Notes under the pieces: generated by a model
Seen by the model: the letters and a program-made list of their open reading frames with translations, nothing else
Databases searched by the model: none
Told to the model about the DNA's origin: nothing
Part shown: piece by piece, positions 36,449 through 46,695 of the stretch
How positions within the stretch are numbered: position 1 is the first letter of the stretch
Layout: every line of letters begins with the position of its first letter
Assembly: GCF_020102855.1 (NCBI RefSeq)
Contig: NZ_JADHZD010000010.1
Location: forward strand, 1-64,000
Length of the DNA stretch: 64,000 bases
Source: Nocardioides lacusdianchii
Lineage (GTDB): Bacteria > Actinomycetota > Actinomycetes > Propionibacteriales > Nocardioidaceae
Direction of reading: 5' to 3'
Made by a program: the position numbers and the translations under genes

Positions 36449-36466
36449 CATTACTCCTCAGTAATG
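36449..36466. promoter_or_regulatory. Palindrome CATTACT-CCTC-AGTAATG between miaB and GH16 gene
   Basis: Perfect 7-bp arms around a 4-bp centre, typical of a dimeric (TetR-like) regulator site. It lies in the 257-base gap between divergent miaB and the GH16 gene, in a locally AT-richer stretch (36420-36530) that probably carries the promoters. No other element in the gap is clear. Confidence 0.4.
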
Positions 36467-36583
36467 CCTAGTTTTGTCTCGTCTCTCTTCAAGATCAGGT
36501 CAAGTCATCCACAAAGCGGTAACAACCCATCCTCCGAAGCTGGCGGCGACGGGTGCCGCCCGCCCGCTGTCCAGGAGAGTCCC

Positions 36584-37894
36584 GTGAGCCTCACCAGCGC
36601 CCTCGTCCGCACCGCTGCCGCCCGTTTCGCGCGGATCGGATCGTTCGGACTCGTTGTCACCGTCCTGTTGCTTTCGTCGCTCCAGGTCGTTGCCCACGCC
36701 GACGGCGCGCAGTCCAGCAAGCAGGGCGCCAAGCAAGGCGCCAAGCAGGGCGCGAAGCAGGGCGGCAAGGGCACGAAGGCCCGCAAGGTGTCGGTGCGCG
36801 GCACGCTCGCCTCACTGCCGCCGGTCGTGCAGCCCGGCCTCTCCCCCGCCGCCCCGTCGGACAACGGCTCGCTCGTCGCCACCTTCACCCCGGCCGACCA
36901 GGGCCGCAGGGTCACCCTCGAGCGCCAGACCGCGCGCGGCTGGAAGGCCGTCACCACCAGCACCGAGGACAGCTGGGGCTCGGCCGCCTTCTCCCCGGCC
37001 CCGGGCACCTACCGCGCCCGCACCACCACCGGCGGACGCACGTGGGTGACCGGCAGCGTCACCACCAGCCGCTGGACGCCGCAGTTCGAGGACACCTTCT
37101 CCGGCACCACCCTCGACACGACCGTCTGGAACGACCAGGAGCGCGAGCACGAGAGCGTGTACGCCCCCCGCACCTGTGCCCGCGTCGACCCCTCGGCACG
37201 CCGCGTCGGCGAGGGCGTGCTTCACCTCGGCGTGGCGCTCGACCCGGCCCGCGCCGGCCTGCCGTGCGACTACGCCTCGACCCGCACCTCAGGCACCAGC
37301 CCCTACCTGCTCAACAGCCAGGTGGCGACCGAGCACACCCGCTTCTTCCGCCACGGCATCGTCGCCGCGCGCATCAAGCCCCAGCGCGCCAAGGGCATGC
37401 ACTCCGGACTCTGGCTGCTGCCCAGCGGCACCAAGTACACCGACGGCGTGCCCGCTGCCGGCACCGAGATCGACGTCATGGAGTTCTTCGGCGAGAACGG
37501 TCGAGGCAACGAGACCATCGGCTCGCACATCCACTACTACGAGGCCGGCTGGGACAAGATCAGCCTCGGCGACACCTTCAAGGACGCCCGCCAGGTGCTG
37601 GGCAAGAACCGCTCGTGGTGGGACGAGTTCCACGTCTTCTCCGTCGAGTGGACCCCCACCGAGTACATCTTCCGCGTCGACGGTCGTGAGTACTACCGCG
37701 AGACCGGCGCGGTCTCGCAGGCCGACCAGTACCTCGTGCTGTCGAACCTGACCTCCGACTACGAGCTCCACGAGCTCACCGCCGACGAGGTCTCCGACAC
37801 CGCGCAGGTCGACTGGGTCCGCGTCTTCGACGCCTCGTCGCAGGAGTCGGTGCGCGTCACCCGCGGGCGCAAGGTCGCGAAGAAGTCCGCCTGA
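36584..37894 (+). CDS. Secreted glycoside hydrolase family 16 protein
   Basis: A 436-residue exported beta-glucanase-type enzyme. A GTG start with AGGAGAG upstream leads into a signal peptide ending AHA near residue 39. Next come a curious KQGA repeat (four units) and lysine-rich stretch, a small beta domain (about residues 70-160) and the GH16 jelly roll (about 165-425). The catalytic motif is E295-I-D297-V-M-E300, with 'GMHSGLWLLP' and 'IGSHIHYYEAGW' around the cleft. The substrate is probably a beta-1,3 or mixed-linkage glucan. The basic repeat may hold the enzyme to the cell wall. Confidence 0.9.
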   Translation: MSLTSALVRTAAARFARIGSFGLVVTVLLLSSLQVVAHADGAQSSKQGAKQGAKQGAKQGGKGTKARKVSVRGTLASLPPVVQPGLSPAAPSDNGSLVATFTPADQGRRVTLERQTARGWKAVTTSTEDSWGSAAFSPAPGTYRARTTTGGRTWVTGSVTTSRWTPQFEDTFSGTTLDTTVWNDQEREHESVYAPRTCARVDPSARRVGEGVLHLGVALDPARAGLPCDYASTRTSGTSPYLLNSQVATEHTRFFRHGIVAARIKPQRAKGMHSGLWLLPSGTKYTDGVPAAGTEIDVMEFFGENGRGNETIGSHIHYYEAGWDKISLGDTFKDARQVLGKNRSWWDEFHVFSVEWTPTEYIFRVDGREYYRETGAVSQADQYLVLSNLTSDYELHELTADEVSDTAQVDWVRVFDASSQESVRVTRGRKVAKKSA

Positions 37895-37927
37895 GCGAGG
37901 TCACGCTCGGCGCCTAGGCTCGCGGGC

Positions 37928-38425
37928 ATGCCCCGGATGCACGCGCTCGAGCTGCTGCCCGACGACGCCGGCTGCGATGTCGTACGCCGTGACTGGCAGG
38001 CGCTGCGCGACGCCGGGCTGCCCTCGCAGCTCGACCACCGCGGCGCGACCAACAGCCCGCACGTGACCGTGGTGGCGGCGCCGGCGCTGCGCGCGGAGGA
38101 CGAGGAGCGGGCCGTCGACCTGGTCGCCGCGCTGCTCCCGGTGCAGGTGCGACCCGCCGGCGTCGCGCTGCTCGGCGGCGCTCGCGTGTCGCTCGTACGC
38201 CTCGTCGACGTGCCCGACGCGTTGGTGCGCGCGGTGCTCGACCTGCGCAGCGGCGTGCCGGACGTGCAGCACGTGGGCTGGCTGCCGCACGTCACCCTCG
38301 CGCGGCGCCTCGACCGCACCGACGTACCCGCGGCGCTCGAGGCCGTGGGCCACGCGGACGCCGTCCTCACCCTCGCGTCGCTGCGCCGGTGGGACCCGGA
38401 GGCGGGAATCGTCACCACTTTGTGA
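37928..38425 (+). CDS. 2'-5' RNA ligase / 2H phosphoesterase family protein
   Basis: A 165-residue protein with the two HxT motifs of the 2H phosphoesterase superfamily ('SPHVTVV' near residue 44 and 'LPHVTLA' near 119), spaced as in LigT/ThpR-like proteins. It probably opens 2',3'-cyclic phosphates or related bonds; the natural substrate is unknown. It lies 33 bases after the GH16 gene and 60 before gluA. Confidence 0.8.
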   Translation: MPRMHALELLPDDAGCDVVRRDWQALRDAGLPSQLDHRGATNSPHVTVVAAPALRAEDEERAVDLVAALLPVQVRPAGVALLGGARVSLVRLVDVPDALVRAVLDLRSGVPDVQHVGWLPHVTLARRLDRTDVPAALEAVGHADAVLTLASLRRWDPEAGIVTTL

Positions 38426-38484
38426 TGGCCCGGGTGGGCGGTGGTCGATAGCCCGCCGGGGCTACGTGCGGATAGGTTGCGCCT

Positions 38485-39261
38485 ATGACCGCGCAGGAAT
38501 CCGCACCCGCCAGCGCCGGCCGGGGCGAGCCCCTCGTCGTGCTGGAGGACGTGCAGAAGCACTTCGGACAGCTCCACGCCCTCAAGGACATCGACCTCAC
38601 CGTCACCCGCGGCGAGGTCGTGGTGGTGATCGGCCCGTCGGGCTCGGGCAAGTCGACCCTGTGCCGCACCATCAACCGCCTCGAGACCATCGACGAGGGC
38701 ACGATCACCCTCGACGGCCAGCCGCTGCCCCAGGAGGGCAAGGAGCTCGCGGCACTGCGCGCCGAGGTCGGCATGGTCTTCCAGAGCTTCAACCTCTTCG
38801 CCCACAAGACGATCCTCGAGAACGTCACCCTCGGCCCCATCAAGGTCCGCGGGATGAAGAAGGACGCGGCCGAGAAGAAGGCCCGCGAGCTCCTCGACCG
38901 CGTCGGCGTCGGCCACCAGGCCGAGAAGTACCCCGCCCAGCTCTCCGGTGGCCAGCAGCAGCGCGTGGCGATCGCCCGCGCCCTGGCCATGGAGCCGAAG
39001 GTGATGCTCTTCGACGAGCCCACCTCCGCGCTCGACCCGGAGATGATCAAGGAGGTCCTCGACGTCATGGTCAGCCTCGCCGAGCAGGGAATGACGATGG
39101 TCGTCGTCACCCACGAGATGGGCTTCGCCCGCACCGCCGCCGACCGCGTCGTCTTCATGGCCGACGGCGCCATCGTGGAGGAGAACACCCCCGAGGAGTT
39201 CTTCACCAACCCCAGCTCGGACCGGGCCAAGGACTTCCTCGGCAAGATCCTCAAGCACTGA
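38485..39261 (+). CDS. gluA: Amino-acid (glutamate-type) ABC transporter ATPase
   Basis: A 258-residue ATPase of the polar amino-acid uptake family. Walker [11 protein letters not shown]-loop '[13 protein letters not shown]', signature LSGGQQQR, Walker B '[13 protein letters not shown]', H-loop '[10 protein letters not shown]'. It is the first gene of gluABCD, the arrangement known for glutamate uptake in Corynebacterium. Glutamate as substrate is inferred from operon order and subunit similarity. Confidence 0.93.
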   Translation: MTAQESAPASAGRGEPLVVLEDVQKHFGQLHALKDIDLTVTRGEVVVVIGPSGSGKSTLCRTINRLETIDEGTITLDGQPLPQEGKELAALRAEVGMVFQSFNLFAHKTILENVTLGPIKVRGMKKDAAEKKARELLDRVGVGHQAEKYPAQLSGGQQQRVAIARALAMEPKVMLFDEPTSALDPEMIKEVLDVMVSLAEQGMTMVVVTHEMGFARTAADRVVFMADGAIVEENTPEEFFTNPSSDRAKDFLGKILKH

Positions 39262-39322
39262 CTCACTGATCCATCAACCACGGGGGCCGGATGCGTTCCG
39301 GCTCGGGACAGAAGGAGAAGCA

Positions 39323-40210
39323 ATGCGATTCACCAGGACCAAGGCGCTCGTCGCCGCGACCGGGCTCGCCCTGTCGCTGGCCGCGTGCGGTGACGCCGGC
39401 GAGGACAGCGAGGGCGTCGACGTCCAGGCCGAGGAGGTCGAGGAGGGCAAGTTCGAGGAGGGCAGCAGGATGGCCGAGCTCGCCGAGGCCGGCGAGATCA
39501 CCATCGGCGTGAAGTACGACCAGCCGGGTCTGGGCTTCAAGGACGCGTCCGCCGACGTGCCGAGCGGCTTCGACGTGGAGATCGCCAAGCTGCTCGTCGC
39601 CGACCTCGGCATCGACCCCAGCTCGGACGCGGTGACGTGGGAGGAGACCATCTCCGACAACCGCGAGCCCTACCTCGAGGCCGGTCGCGTCGACCTGGTC
39701 CTCGCCAGCTACTCGATCACCGACGAGCGCCGCCAGATCGTCGGCCAGACCGGCCCCTACCTCATCACCGGTCAGCAGGTGCTGGTCTCCGCCGACAGCG
39801 ACATCACCGGCATCGCCGACCTCGAGGGCGAAGAGGTCTGCTCCGTCAGCGGCTCCACCTCGCTCGAGAACGTCGAGGCCGAAGGCGCGGTCGGCGCCCC
39901 GGCCGACACGTACTCGCAGTGTGCCGAGGACGTCCTCAACGGCTCGGTGGAGGCCATGTCGACCGACGGCGCGATCCTGCTCGGCCTCGCCGCGCAGAAC
40001 GAGGGCGAGCTCAAGGTCGTCGGCGAGGAGTTCTCCGAGGAGCGCATCGGCGTCGGCTACTCGCTGGAGTCCCCCGAGATGTGTGAGTGGATCAACGGCG
40101 TCCTCGAGGAGTCCTTCGAGAACGGCGACTGGGAAGCCGCCTTCCAGGCCACCCTCGGTGGCGACGACGTCGAGACGCCGGAGCCCCCGGCGCTCGACGA
40201 GTGCGCCTGA
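39323..40210 (+). CDS. gluB: Glutamate-type ABC transporter substrate-binding lipoprotein
   Basis: A 295-residue extracytoplasmic binding protein. Lipobox LAAC with lipidated C22, an acidic linker (about residues 25-45), then a family 3 solute-binding fold: 'GEITIGVKYDQPGLGFKDAS', 'GFDVEIAKLLVADLG' and 'LVLASYSITDERRQIVGQTG'. AGAAGGAG precedes the ATG. A short GCCGG/CCGGC hairpin in the 61-base gap after gluA, and the strong hairpin after gluB, suggest its mRNA is stabilised relative to the other cistrons, as is common for binding proteins. Confidence 0.93.
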   Translation: MRFTRTKALVAATGLALSLAACGDAGEDSEGVDVQAEEVEEGKFEEGSRMAELAEAGEITIGVKYDQPGLGFKDASADVPSGFDVEIAKLLVADLGIDPSSDAVTWEETISDNREPYLEAGRVDLVLASYSITDERRQIVGQTGPYLITGQQVLVSADSDITGIADLEGEEVCSVSGSTSLENVEAEGAVGAPADTYSQCAEDVLNGSVEAMSTDGAILLGLAAQNEGELKVVGEEFSEERIGVGYSLESPEMCEWINGVLEESFENGDWEAAFQATLGGDDVETPEPPALDECA

Positions 40211-40219
40211 TCGACCCCT

Positions 40220-40253
40220 GACCACGGGGTGGCCTGCGGGCCACCCCGTGGTC
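40220..40253 (+). terminator. Intra-operon hairpin after gluB
   Basis: GACCACGGGGTGGCC and GGCCACCCCGTGGTC form a perfect 15-bp stem with a TGCG loop, nine bases after the gluB stop. No T run follows. It is probably a partial terminator or 3' mRNA stabiliser that raises gluAB over gluCD. Confidence 0.7.
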
Positions 40254-40308
40254 GCACTGTCCGACCCACGACCACGAAGACCGAGGAAGACCGGAGGCGC
40301 GAGCACCA

Positions 40309-40992
40309 GTGGACGCAGTTCTCGACAATCTCGACGCGGTGGTGCGCGCGTTCACCTACACGCTCCTGCTGTTCCTCATCTCGGGCGTGCTCTCGCTCGT
40401 GCTCGGCACCGCCCTCGCCGCCCTGCGCGTCGGGCCGGTCTCGGTGCTGCGGCTCGCAGCGTCGGCCTACGTCACGATCGTGCGCAACACGCCGCTGCTG
40501 ATCGTGCTGATCTTCTTCCGGATCGCCGCTCCGAAGATCGGGCTCAACTTCAACTTCGTCGACGTGCAGTTCGGCGACATCCGGCTCAACAACCTCTTCA
40601 CCGCCTGCGTCGTCGGCCTCACCGTCTACACCGCGGCCTTCGTCTGCGAGGCGATCCGCTCCGGCATCAACGCCGTGCAGCTCGGGCAGGCCGAGGCAGC
40701 GCGCGCCATCGGCCTTCCCTTCGCCGGGGTGATGCGCGAGGTCGTCCTCCCCCAGGCGTTCCGCGCCTCCGTGCCGCCGCTGGCGAGCGTGCAGATCGCG
40801 CTGCTCAAGAACACCACCGTCGCGGGCGCGCTGGGCGTCTTCGAGGCCTTCGCCCGGATGCGGTCGCTCAACAACGACTACGCCACCCAGCGCATCGAGA
40901 TCTTCCTCGTCTTCGCCTTCGTCTTCGTGGTGCTCGTCGAGGTCCTGTCGTTCATCGCCAACCGGCTCGAGCGCCGCTGGAGGATTGCCTGA
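40309..40992 (+). CDS. gluC: Glutamate-type ABC transporter permease
   Basis: A 227-residue inner-membrane permease with about five hydrophobic helices and the cytoplasmic EAA loop 'EAARAIGLPFAGVMREVVLP'. It starts at GTG. Its TGA overlaps the gluD ATG (TGATG), so the two permeases are translationally coupled and probably made in equal amounts to form a heterodimer. Confidence 0.92.
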   Translation: MDAVLDNLDAVVRAFTYTLLLFLISGVLSLVLGTALAALRVGPVSVLRLAASAYVTIVRNTPLLIVLIFFRIAAPKIGLNFNFVDVQFGDIRLNNLFTACVVGLTVYTAAFVCEAIRSGINAVQLGQAEAARAIGLPFAGVMREVVLPQAFRASVPPLASVQIALLKNTTVAGALGVFEAFARMRSLNNDYATQRIEIFLVFAFVFVVLVEVLSFIANRLERRWRIA

Positions 40993-41852
40993 TGTCCGCT
41001 GGAGTCCTCTTCGACGCCCCCGGCCCGCGCACCGTCGCGCGCCACCGCCTCTACTCGATCCTGGGCAGCGTCGTGCTGGCCGTGTTCGTCGCCCTGGCAC
41101 TGTGGCGCCTCTACGAGCGCGGGCAGTTCGAGTTCGACAAGTGGGAGCCGTTCCTCACCCCCCGCTACATCACGGCACTGCTGGTCGACGGCCTGCTCAC
41201 GACGCTGCAGATGGCGTTCTCCGCCGTCATCGGCGCCGTGGTCCTGGGTGTCGTCCTGGGTGTCGGCAAGCTGTCGGACCACGCCCTGGTCCGCTGGCCG
41301 AGCTGGGCGATCGTGGAGTTCTTCCGCGCCGTGCCCGTGCTCCTGCTGATGATCTTCATCTTCTACGCCTACGGCATCGACCGCGGCGACAGCGGCGCCT
41401 ACTGGAGCGTGGTGATCGCGCTCGTGCTCTACAACGGCGCGGTGCTCGCCGAGGTGTTCCGCGCCGGCATCCTCGCGGTGCCGCAGGGCCAGGCCGAGGC
41501 GGCGTACGCCATCGGGATGCGCAAGACCCAGGTGACCAACATCGTCCTGCTCCCGCAGGCGGTGAAGATCATGATCCCCGCGATCATCAGCCAGTGCGTG
41601 GTGGCCCTCAAGGACACCAGCCTCGGCTACGCGGTGGCCGCACCCGGCCTCACCAAGGTCGGCCAGGCGATCTACCAGCAGTTCGGCAACCAGGTCCCGA
41701 CGGTGTTCGTGCTGGCCGCGCTCTACATCGCGGCCAACGTCGCGCTGACGATGATCGCCAACAAGGTGCAGAAGCGCTTCGTCGGTGAGAAGAAGGTCCT
41801 GCAGGTCAGCCAGGTCGGCGGGGCCGACGGCCGCGACCGCATGCACATCTGA
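40992..41852 (+). CDS. gluD: Glutamate-type ABC transporter permease
   Basis: A 286-residue permease partner of gluC. The N-terminal helix lies at about residues 22-42, then 'TALLVDGLLTTLQMAFSAVI' begins the permease domain, with EAA loop 'EAAYAIGMRKTQVTNIVLLP'. The C-terminus is basic and cytoplasmic. It is the last gene of the operon, followed directly by a complex inverted-repeat region. Confidence 0.92.
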   Translation: MSAGVLFDAPGPRTVARHRLYSILGSVVLAVFVALALWRLYERGQFEFDKWEPFLTPRYITALLVDGLLTTLQMAFSAVIGAVVLGVVLGVGKLSDHALVRWPSWAIVEFFRAVPVLLLMIFIFYAYGIDRGDSGAYWSVVIALVLYNGAVLAEVFRAGILAVPQGQAEAAYAIGMRKTQVTNIVLLPQAVKIMIPAIISQCVVALKDTSLGYAVAAPGLTKVGQAIYQQFGNQVPTVFVLAALYIAANVALTMIANKVQKRFVGEKKVLQVSQVGGADGRDRMHI

Positions 41853-41963
41853 GCGGGCACTTCCTCGCGCTGCTAGTCGCCGAGCGGGCACTTCGTTCCG
41901 CAGTGCAGCGCCAGGAAGTGCCCGGTCACCCCGATCCAGCGCGAGGAAGTGCCCGGTCAGCGC
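41853..41963. repeat. Nested inverted repeats carrying four GGGCACTTC-type units
   Basis: GCGGGCACTTCCTCGCGCTG (41853-41872) is complementary over 19 bases to the arm at 41937-41955. Between them a second pair, GAGCGGGCACTTCGTTCCGC near 41882 and GCGCCAGGAAGTGCCCGG near 41907, can pair as well. It lies between converging gluD and the hot-dog gene, overlapping the last codons of the latter. It is probably a terminator grown from a dispersed repeat. Confidence 0.65.
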
Positions 41964-42427
41964 TTCGCGGTCACCCAGAGCCGGATCTCGCCCTCGACCA
42001 CGACGGTGCCGTCGGTGCGTACACCCCGCACCCGCACCGGCAGGTGGTAGCCCTCGCCGGCGTCGGCGAGCCACTGCTCGGGGTCGGTCTCGGCGATGCA
42101 GGTGATGTCGGAGCTCGCCTTGGCGGTGTAGGTCACCTCCATGCCCTGCGGGATCCAGCGCTGGCCGCGCGGGATGCTCGACTCGGCCAGCGCCCCCATC
42201 GCCGCCTCGAGCCCGTTGCACAGCGCGATCGCGTGCACGGTGCCGATGTGGTTGTGCACGCGACGGCGGTCGCGGATGACCAGCTCGGCGCGGTGCGGCT
42301 CGATGACGGTGAAGCGCGGGCGGATGCTGGCGAAGTACGGCGCCTTGCGGGCGAAGGCGAAGGAGAAGACCCGGTCGCCGAGGGGCAGCGCGGAGGTCTT
42401 CGTCCAGAGGTCCAGGACGGCAGGCAT
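41957..42427 (-). CDS. DUF4442-type hot-dog fold protein
   Basis: A 156-residue protein with the hot-dog thioesterase pattern: a central helix ('GTVHAIALCNGLEAAMGALA') preceded by 'RRRVHNHI' and followed by strands 'EVTYTAKASSDITCIAE' and 'VVVEGEIRLWVTAKR'. DUF4442 members are probable acyl-CoA thioesterases, but their substrates are unknown. A TTACT-N4-AGTAA palindrome lies ten bases before the start. Confidence 0.75.
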   Translation of the reverse strand: MPAVLDLWTKTSALPLGDRVFSFAFARKAPYFASIRPRFTVIEPHRAELVIRDRRRVHNHIGTVHAIALCNGLEAAMGALAESSIPRGQRWIPQGMEVTYTAKASSDITCIAETDPEQWLADAGEGYHLPVRVRGVRTDGTVVVEGEIRLWVTAKR

Positions 42428-42436
42428 GCCGAGATA

Positions 42437-42908
42437 TTACTGCTGAGTAACCAGCCACGCCAGAATGCGGTCGGCCACCTCGTCCGCGGGCAGGTCGGTG
42501 TTGTCGAGCACCAGGTGCGGCCACTGCGCGAGGAGTCGCTCGCCCGGGGCGTCGAGACCGGGCACCGAGCTCATCCGGTAGTCGGCCTCCATGCCGCGGA
42601 CGTTGGCGTCGGACCACTCCAGGTCGCGCTTGGACTTCTTCTCCGCCAGACGGTGCTCGGTGCGGTTGCGCGCCAGCCGGGTGTCGAGCCCGGCGACCGG
42701 CGCCCGCCTCGGCCGCCTCCTCGATGATGCGGCGGCGGAACTCGGAGTTGAGCCTGTTGAACGGCGGCGTGCCGTAGTCGAAGACGTCCAGCAGCAGCTC
42801 GATCGTGTGGTGGTTGTGGAAGAGGCGGAAGGTCGAGCGGTCCGCGACCGCCCGACCCACCGTCATCTTGCCCACGGCAGGCGGGCCGATGATCAGCAGT
42901 AGTCGCAC
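42437..42908 (-). pseudogene. Decayed P-loop kinase-like gene with internal deletion
   Basis: From a GTG at 42908 the minus strand reads 'LLLIIGPPAVGKMTVGRAVA', 'FHNHHTIELLLDVFDYGTPP' and on to about residue 70, as in small AAA/kinase-like proteins of this type. The open frame is then lost to a different one, which reads 'GLDTRLARNRTEHRLAEKKS', 'YRMSSVPGLDAPGERLLAQW' and 'HLVLDNTDLPADEVADRILA' to a stop at 42437. The two parts belong to one family but about 50 residues between them are missing and the frame shifts near 42690. So it is an internal deletion, not a simple slip, and the gene is very probably inactive. Confidence 0.75.
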
Positions 42909-42960
42909 CGGGCCGATCGTGCCGCAGCTCCGCGTCCGCCGCACACCGTTTCTGACAGCG

Positions 42961-43338
42961 TCACAGCGACTCGAGGACCTCGACCCGGTTGCCGTGGGCG
43001 TCGAAGGCGTGGAGGCGGACGTGGCCCGGGAAGGAGTCCCGCTGGCTCTCGTCGACCTCGAAGCCCAGGTCGCGCAGTCGCCCCGCGACCGCGTCGAGGT
43101 CGTCGACCACGAAGGCCGGGTGCGCCTTCCTTGCAGGCACGAAGGGGTCCTCGACGCCGACGTGCAGCTCGGCCGCGACCGCACCCGTGTCGTCGTACGC
43201 CCGGAACCAGCAGCCGCCGCGGGCCGCGAGGTCGGCCGGCTTGTCGACCTCGGTGAGCCCGAGCCCGTCGGCGTAGAAGCGGCGCGCGCCGTCCTCGCCA
43301 CCGGGCGGGCAGGCGACCTGGACGTGGTGCAGCCGCAT
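42961..43338 (-). CDS. VOC-family (glyoxalase-like) protein
   Basis: A 125-residue single vicinal-oxygen-chelate domain pair: 'MRLHHVQVACPPGGEDGARR' then 'HPAFVVDDLDAVAGRLRDLG' and terminal 'DAHGNRVEVLE'. The likely metal ligands are H5 and the later His and Glu. The substrate is unknown. Its ATG overlaps the stop of tam (TGATG), indicating co-translation with the methyltransferase. Confidence 0.82.
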   Translation of the reverse strand: MRLHHVQVACPPGGEDGARRFYADGLGLTEVDKPADLAARGGCWFRAYDDTGAVAAELHVGVEDPFVPARKAHPAFVVDDLDAVAGRLRDLGFEVDESQRDSFPGHVRLHAFDAHGNRVEVLESL

Positions 43339-44138
43339 CACACCCGCACCCCGGCCGGCTTCTGCGCGACGACGAAGATCCGGCGGAACGGCATCACCAC
43401 GCGCCCGTCGGCGTCGGCCGGGTAGGCCTCGCGCAGCAGCGCGCGGAACTCGTCCTCGAAGTCGCCGCGCAACCCGTCCGGCAGCGCCTGGATCGTGGGG
43501 CGCGCGCCCGTGCCGGAGACCCAGTCGAAGACCGGGTCGTCGCCGGTGAGGACGTGGAGGTACGTCGTCTCCCAGGCGTCGACCTCGCACCCGAGGTCCA
43601 GCAGGAGGCGGGCGTAGTCGGCCGGCTCGTGGCTCGCCGGGACCGCGACGTCGCGCACGTGCTCGGCGTACGGCGCACGCTCGGCGATGTCGGCGCGGAT
43701 CGTGTGGCTCGGCTCGTCGAAGTTGCCCGGCACCTGGAAGGCGAACCAGCCGCCCGGCGTCACGCGGTCGACGAGGTCCGGCAGGAGCGCGAGGTGGTCG
43801 GGCAGCCACTGCAGGGTGGCGTTGGAGACGAGCACGTCGACCGGGGCGCGCAGCGCAAGCGGGTCGGGTCGCGCCCAGTCGCGCAGGTCGGCGACCTCCC
43901 AGGTGACGCCGAGGACCTCCCGGGCCGCGGCGATCATCTGCGGACTGCTGTCGATGCCGGTCACGGACGCCTCCGGCCAGCGGTCGGCCAGCAGTGCCGT
44001 GAGGTTGCCCGGGCCGCAGCCCAGGTCGACGACAACCCGCGGAGTCTCGGCGTGCACCCGCGCGAGGAGGTCGACGAACGGCCTCCCCCGCTCGTCGGCG
44101 TACGCGAGGTAGCGGTCGGGGTCCCAGGTGTGGCTCAT
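43338..44138 (-). CDS. tam: Trans-aconitate 2-methyltransferase
   Basis: A 266-residue SAM-dependent methyltransferase. Motif I 'VVVDLGCGPGNLTALL' (near residue 35), 'VTGIDSSPQMI', 'VDVLVSNATLQWLPDH' and 'GGWFAFQVPGNFDEPSH' are typical of Tam. It methylates trans-aconitate, a toxic by-product that inhibits aconitase. The ATG at 44138 has GAGGAG upstream. It is divergent from a MarR-type regulator, with two palindromic operators between them, the arrangement described for tamR-tam in Streptomyces. Confidence 0.88.
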   Translation of the reverse strand: MSHTWDPDRYLAYADERGRPFVDLLARVHAETPRVVVDLGCGPGNLTALLADRWPEASVTGIDSSPQMIAAAREVLGVTWEVADLRDWARPDPLALRAPVDVLVSNATLQWLPDHLALLPDLVDRVTPGGWFAFQVPGNFDEPSHTIRADIAERAPYAEHVRDVAVPASHEPADYARLLLDLGCEVDAWETTYLHVLTGDDPVFDWVSGTGARPTIQALPDGLRGDFEDEFRALLREAYPADADGRVVMPFRRIFVVAQKPAGVRV

Positions 44139-44233
44139 GTCGGCTCCTCCTCGTGGCCGGGGTAGTCCAGTGACGGATGGTGGCGATCGTCGTCCGATCC
44201 CGACCAATTCTCACTGGACTACCCACGGAAGTG

Positions 44234-44284
44234 TCTTGATGTCGAGACATCTCACCCTCCGCCACAACTCTCTCGATGTCAAGA
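44234..44284. promoter_or_regulatory. Two TamR-type operators
   Basis: TCTTGATGTCGAGA (44234-44247) and TCTCGATGTCAAGA (44271-44284) are near-palindromes sharing the pattern TCTYGAYRTCRAGA, centred 37 bp apart in the tam-tamR intergenic region. This pattern is typical of MarR-family regulators. Binding by the adjacent regulator is inferred. Confidence 0.75.
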
Positions 44285-44320
44285 TTCTCGACCGAGACGG
44301 CCGTCTGGCAGGATGTCGTC

Positions 44321-44806
44321 ATGCGCGACGAGGTGGACGACCTGGTCGAGGCCTGGGGACGCGAACGCGGCGACCTCGACCTCGCGCCCGTCGAGGTGTT
44401 CTCGCGCATCAGCCGCCTGGCCCGCCACCTCGACCTCGCCCGCCGCGACGCCTTCACCGCGCACGGCATCGAGTCGTGGGAGTTCGACGTGCTGGCCGCG
44501 CTCCGCCGCGCCGGCGAGCCCTACGAGCTCTCCCCCGGCCGCCTGCTGCGCGAGACGCTCGTGACCAGCGGCACCATGACCAACCGCGTCGACCGCCTCG
44601 CCGGTCGCGGGCTCGTCGAGCGGCTCCCGGACCCGCACGACCGCCGCGGCGTCCTCGTGCGGCTGACCGCCGACGGCAAGGCGAACGTCGACGCGGCCTT
44701 CGAGGCGCTGCTCGCCGCCGAGGCCGACCTCCTGGCCGACCTGCCCGACGCGGAGCGTACGCAGCTCGCGGGCCTGCTGCGCTCGCTCCTCGCGCCCTTC
44801 AGCTGA
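44321..44806 (+). CDS. tamR: MarR-family regulator, TamR-like
   Basis: A 161-residue winged-helix regulator: 'FSRISRLARHLDLARRDAFT', 'WEFDVLAALRRAG', recognition helix 'TSGTMTNRVDRLAGRGLVER' and wing 'DPHDRRGVLVRLT'. Streptomyces TamR responds to citrate and trans-aconitate and represses tam; the divergent layout with two operators supports the same role here. The start at 44321 is preferred over an upstream ATG that would overlap operator sequence. Confidence 0.82.
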   Translation: MRDEVDDLVEAWGRERGDLDLAPVEVFSRISRLARHLDLARRDAFTAHGIESWEFDVLAALRRAGEPYELSPGRLLRETLVTSGTMTNRVDRLAGRGLVERLPDPHDRRGVLVRLTADGKANVDAAFEALLAAEADLLADLPDAERTQLAGLLRSLLAPFS

Positions 44807-44813
44807 GGCCCGG

Positions 44814-46631
<1,818 letters not shown>

Positions 46632-46695
46632 GACGGGGCCGATCCTCTCAGGGATCACCTCGCGGGCGTGCTTCGGCGTACGTCCTGCGCGGACC

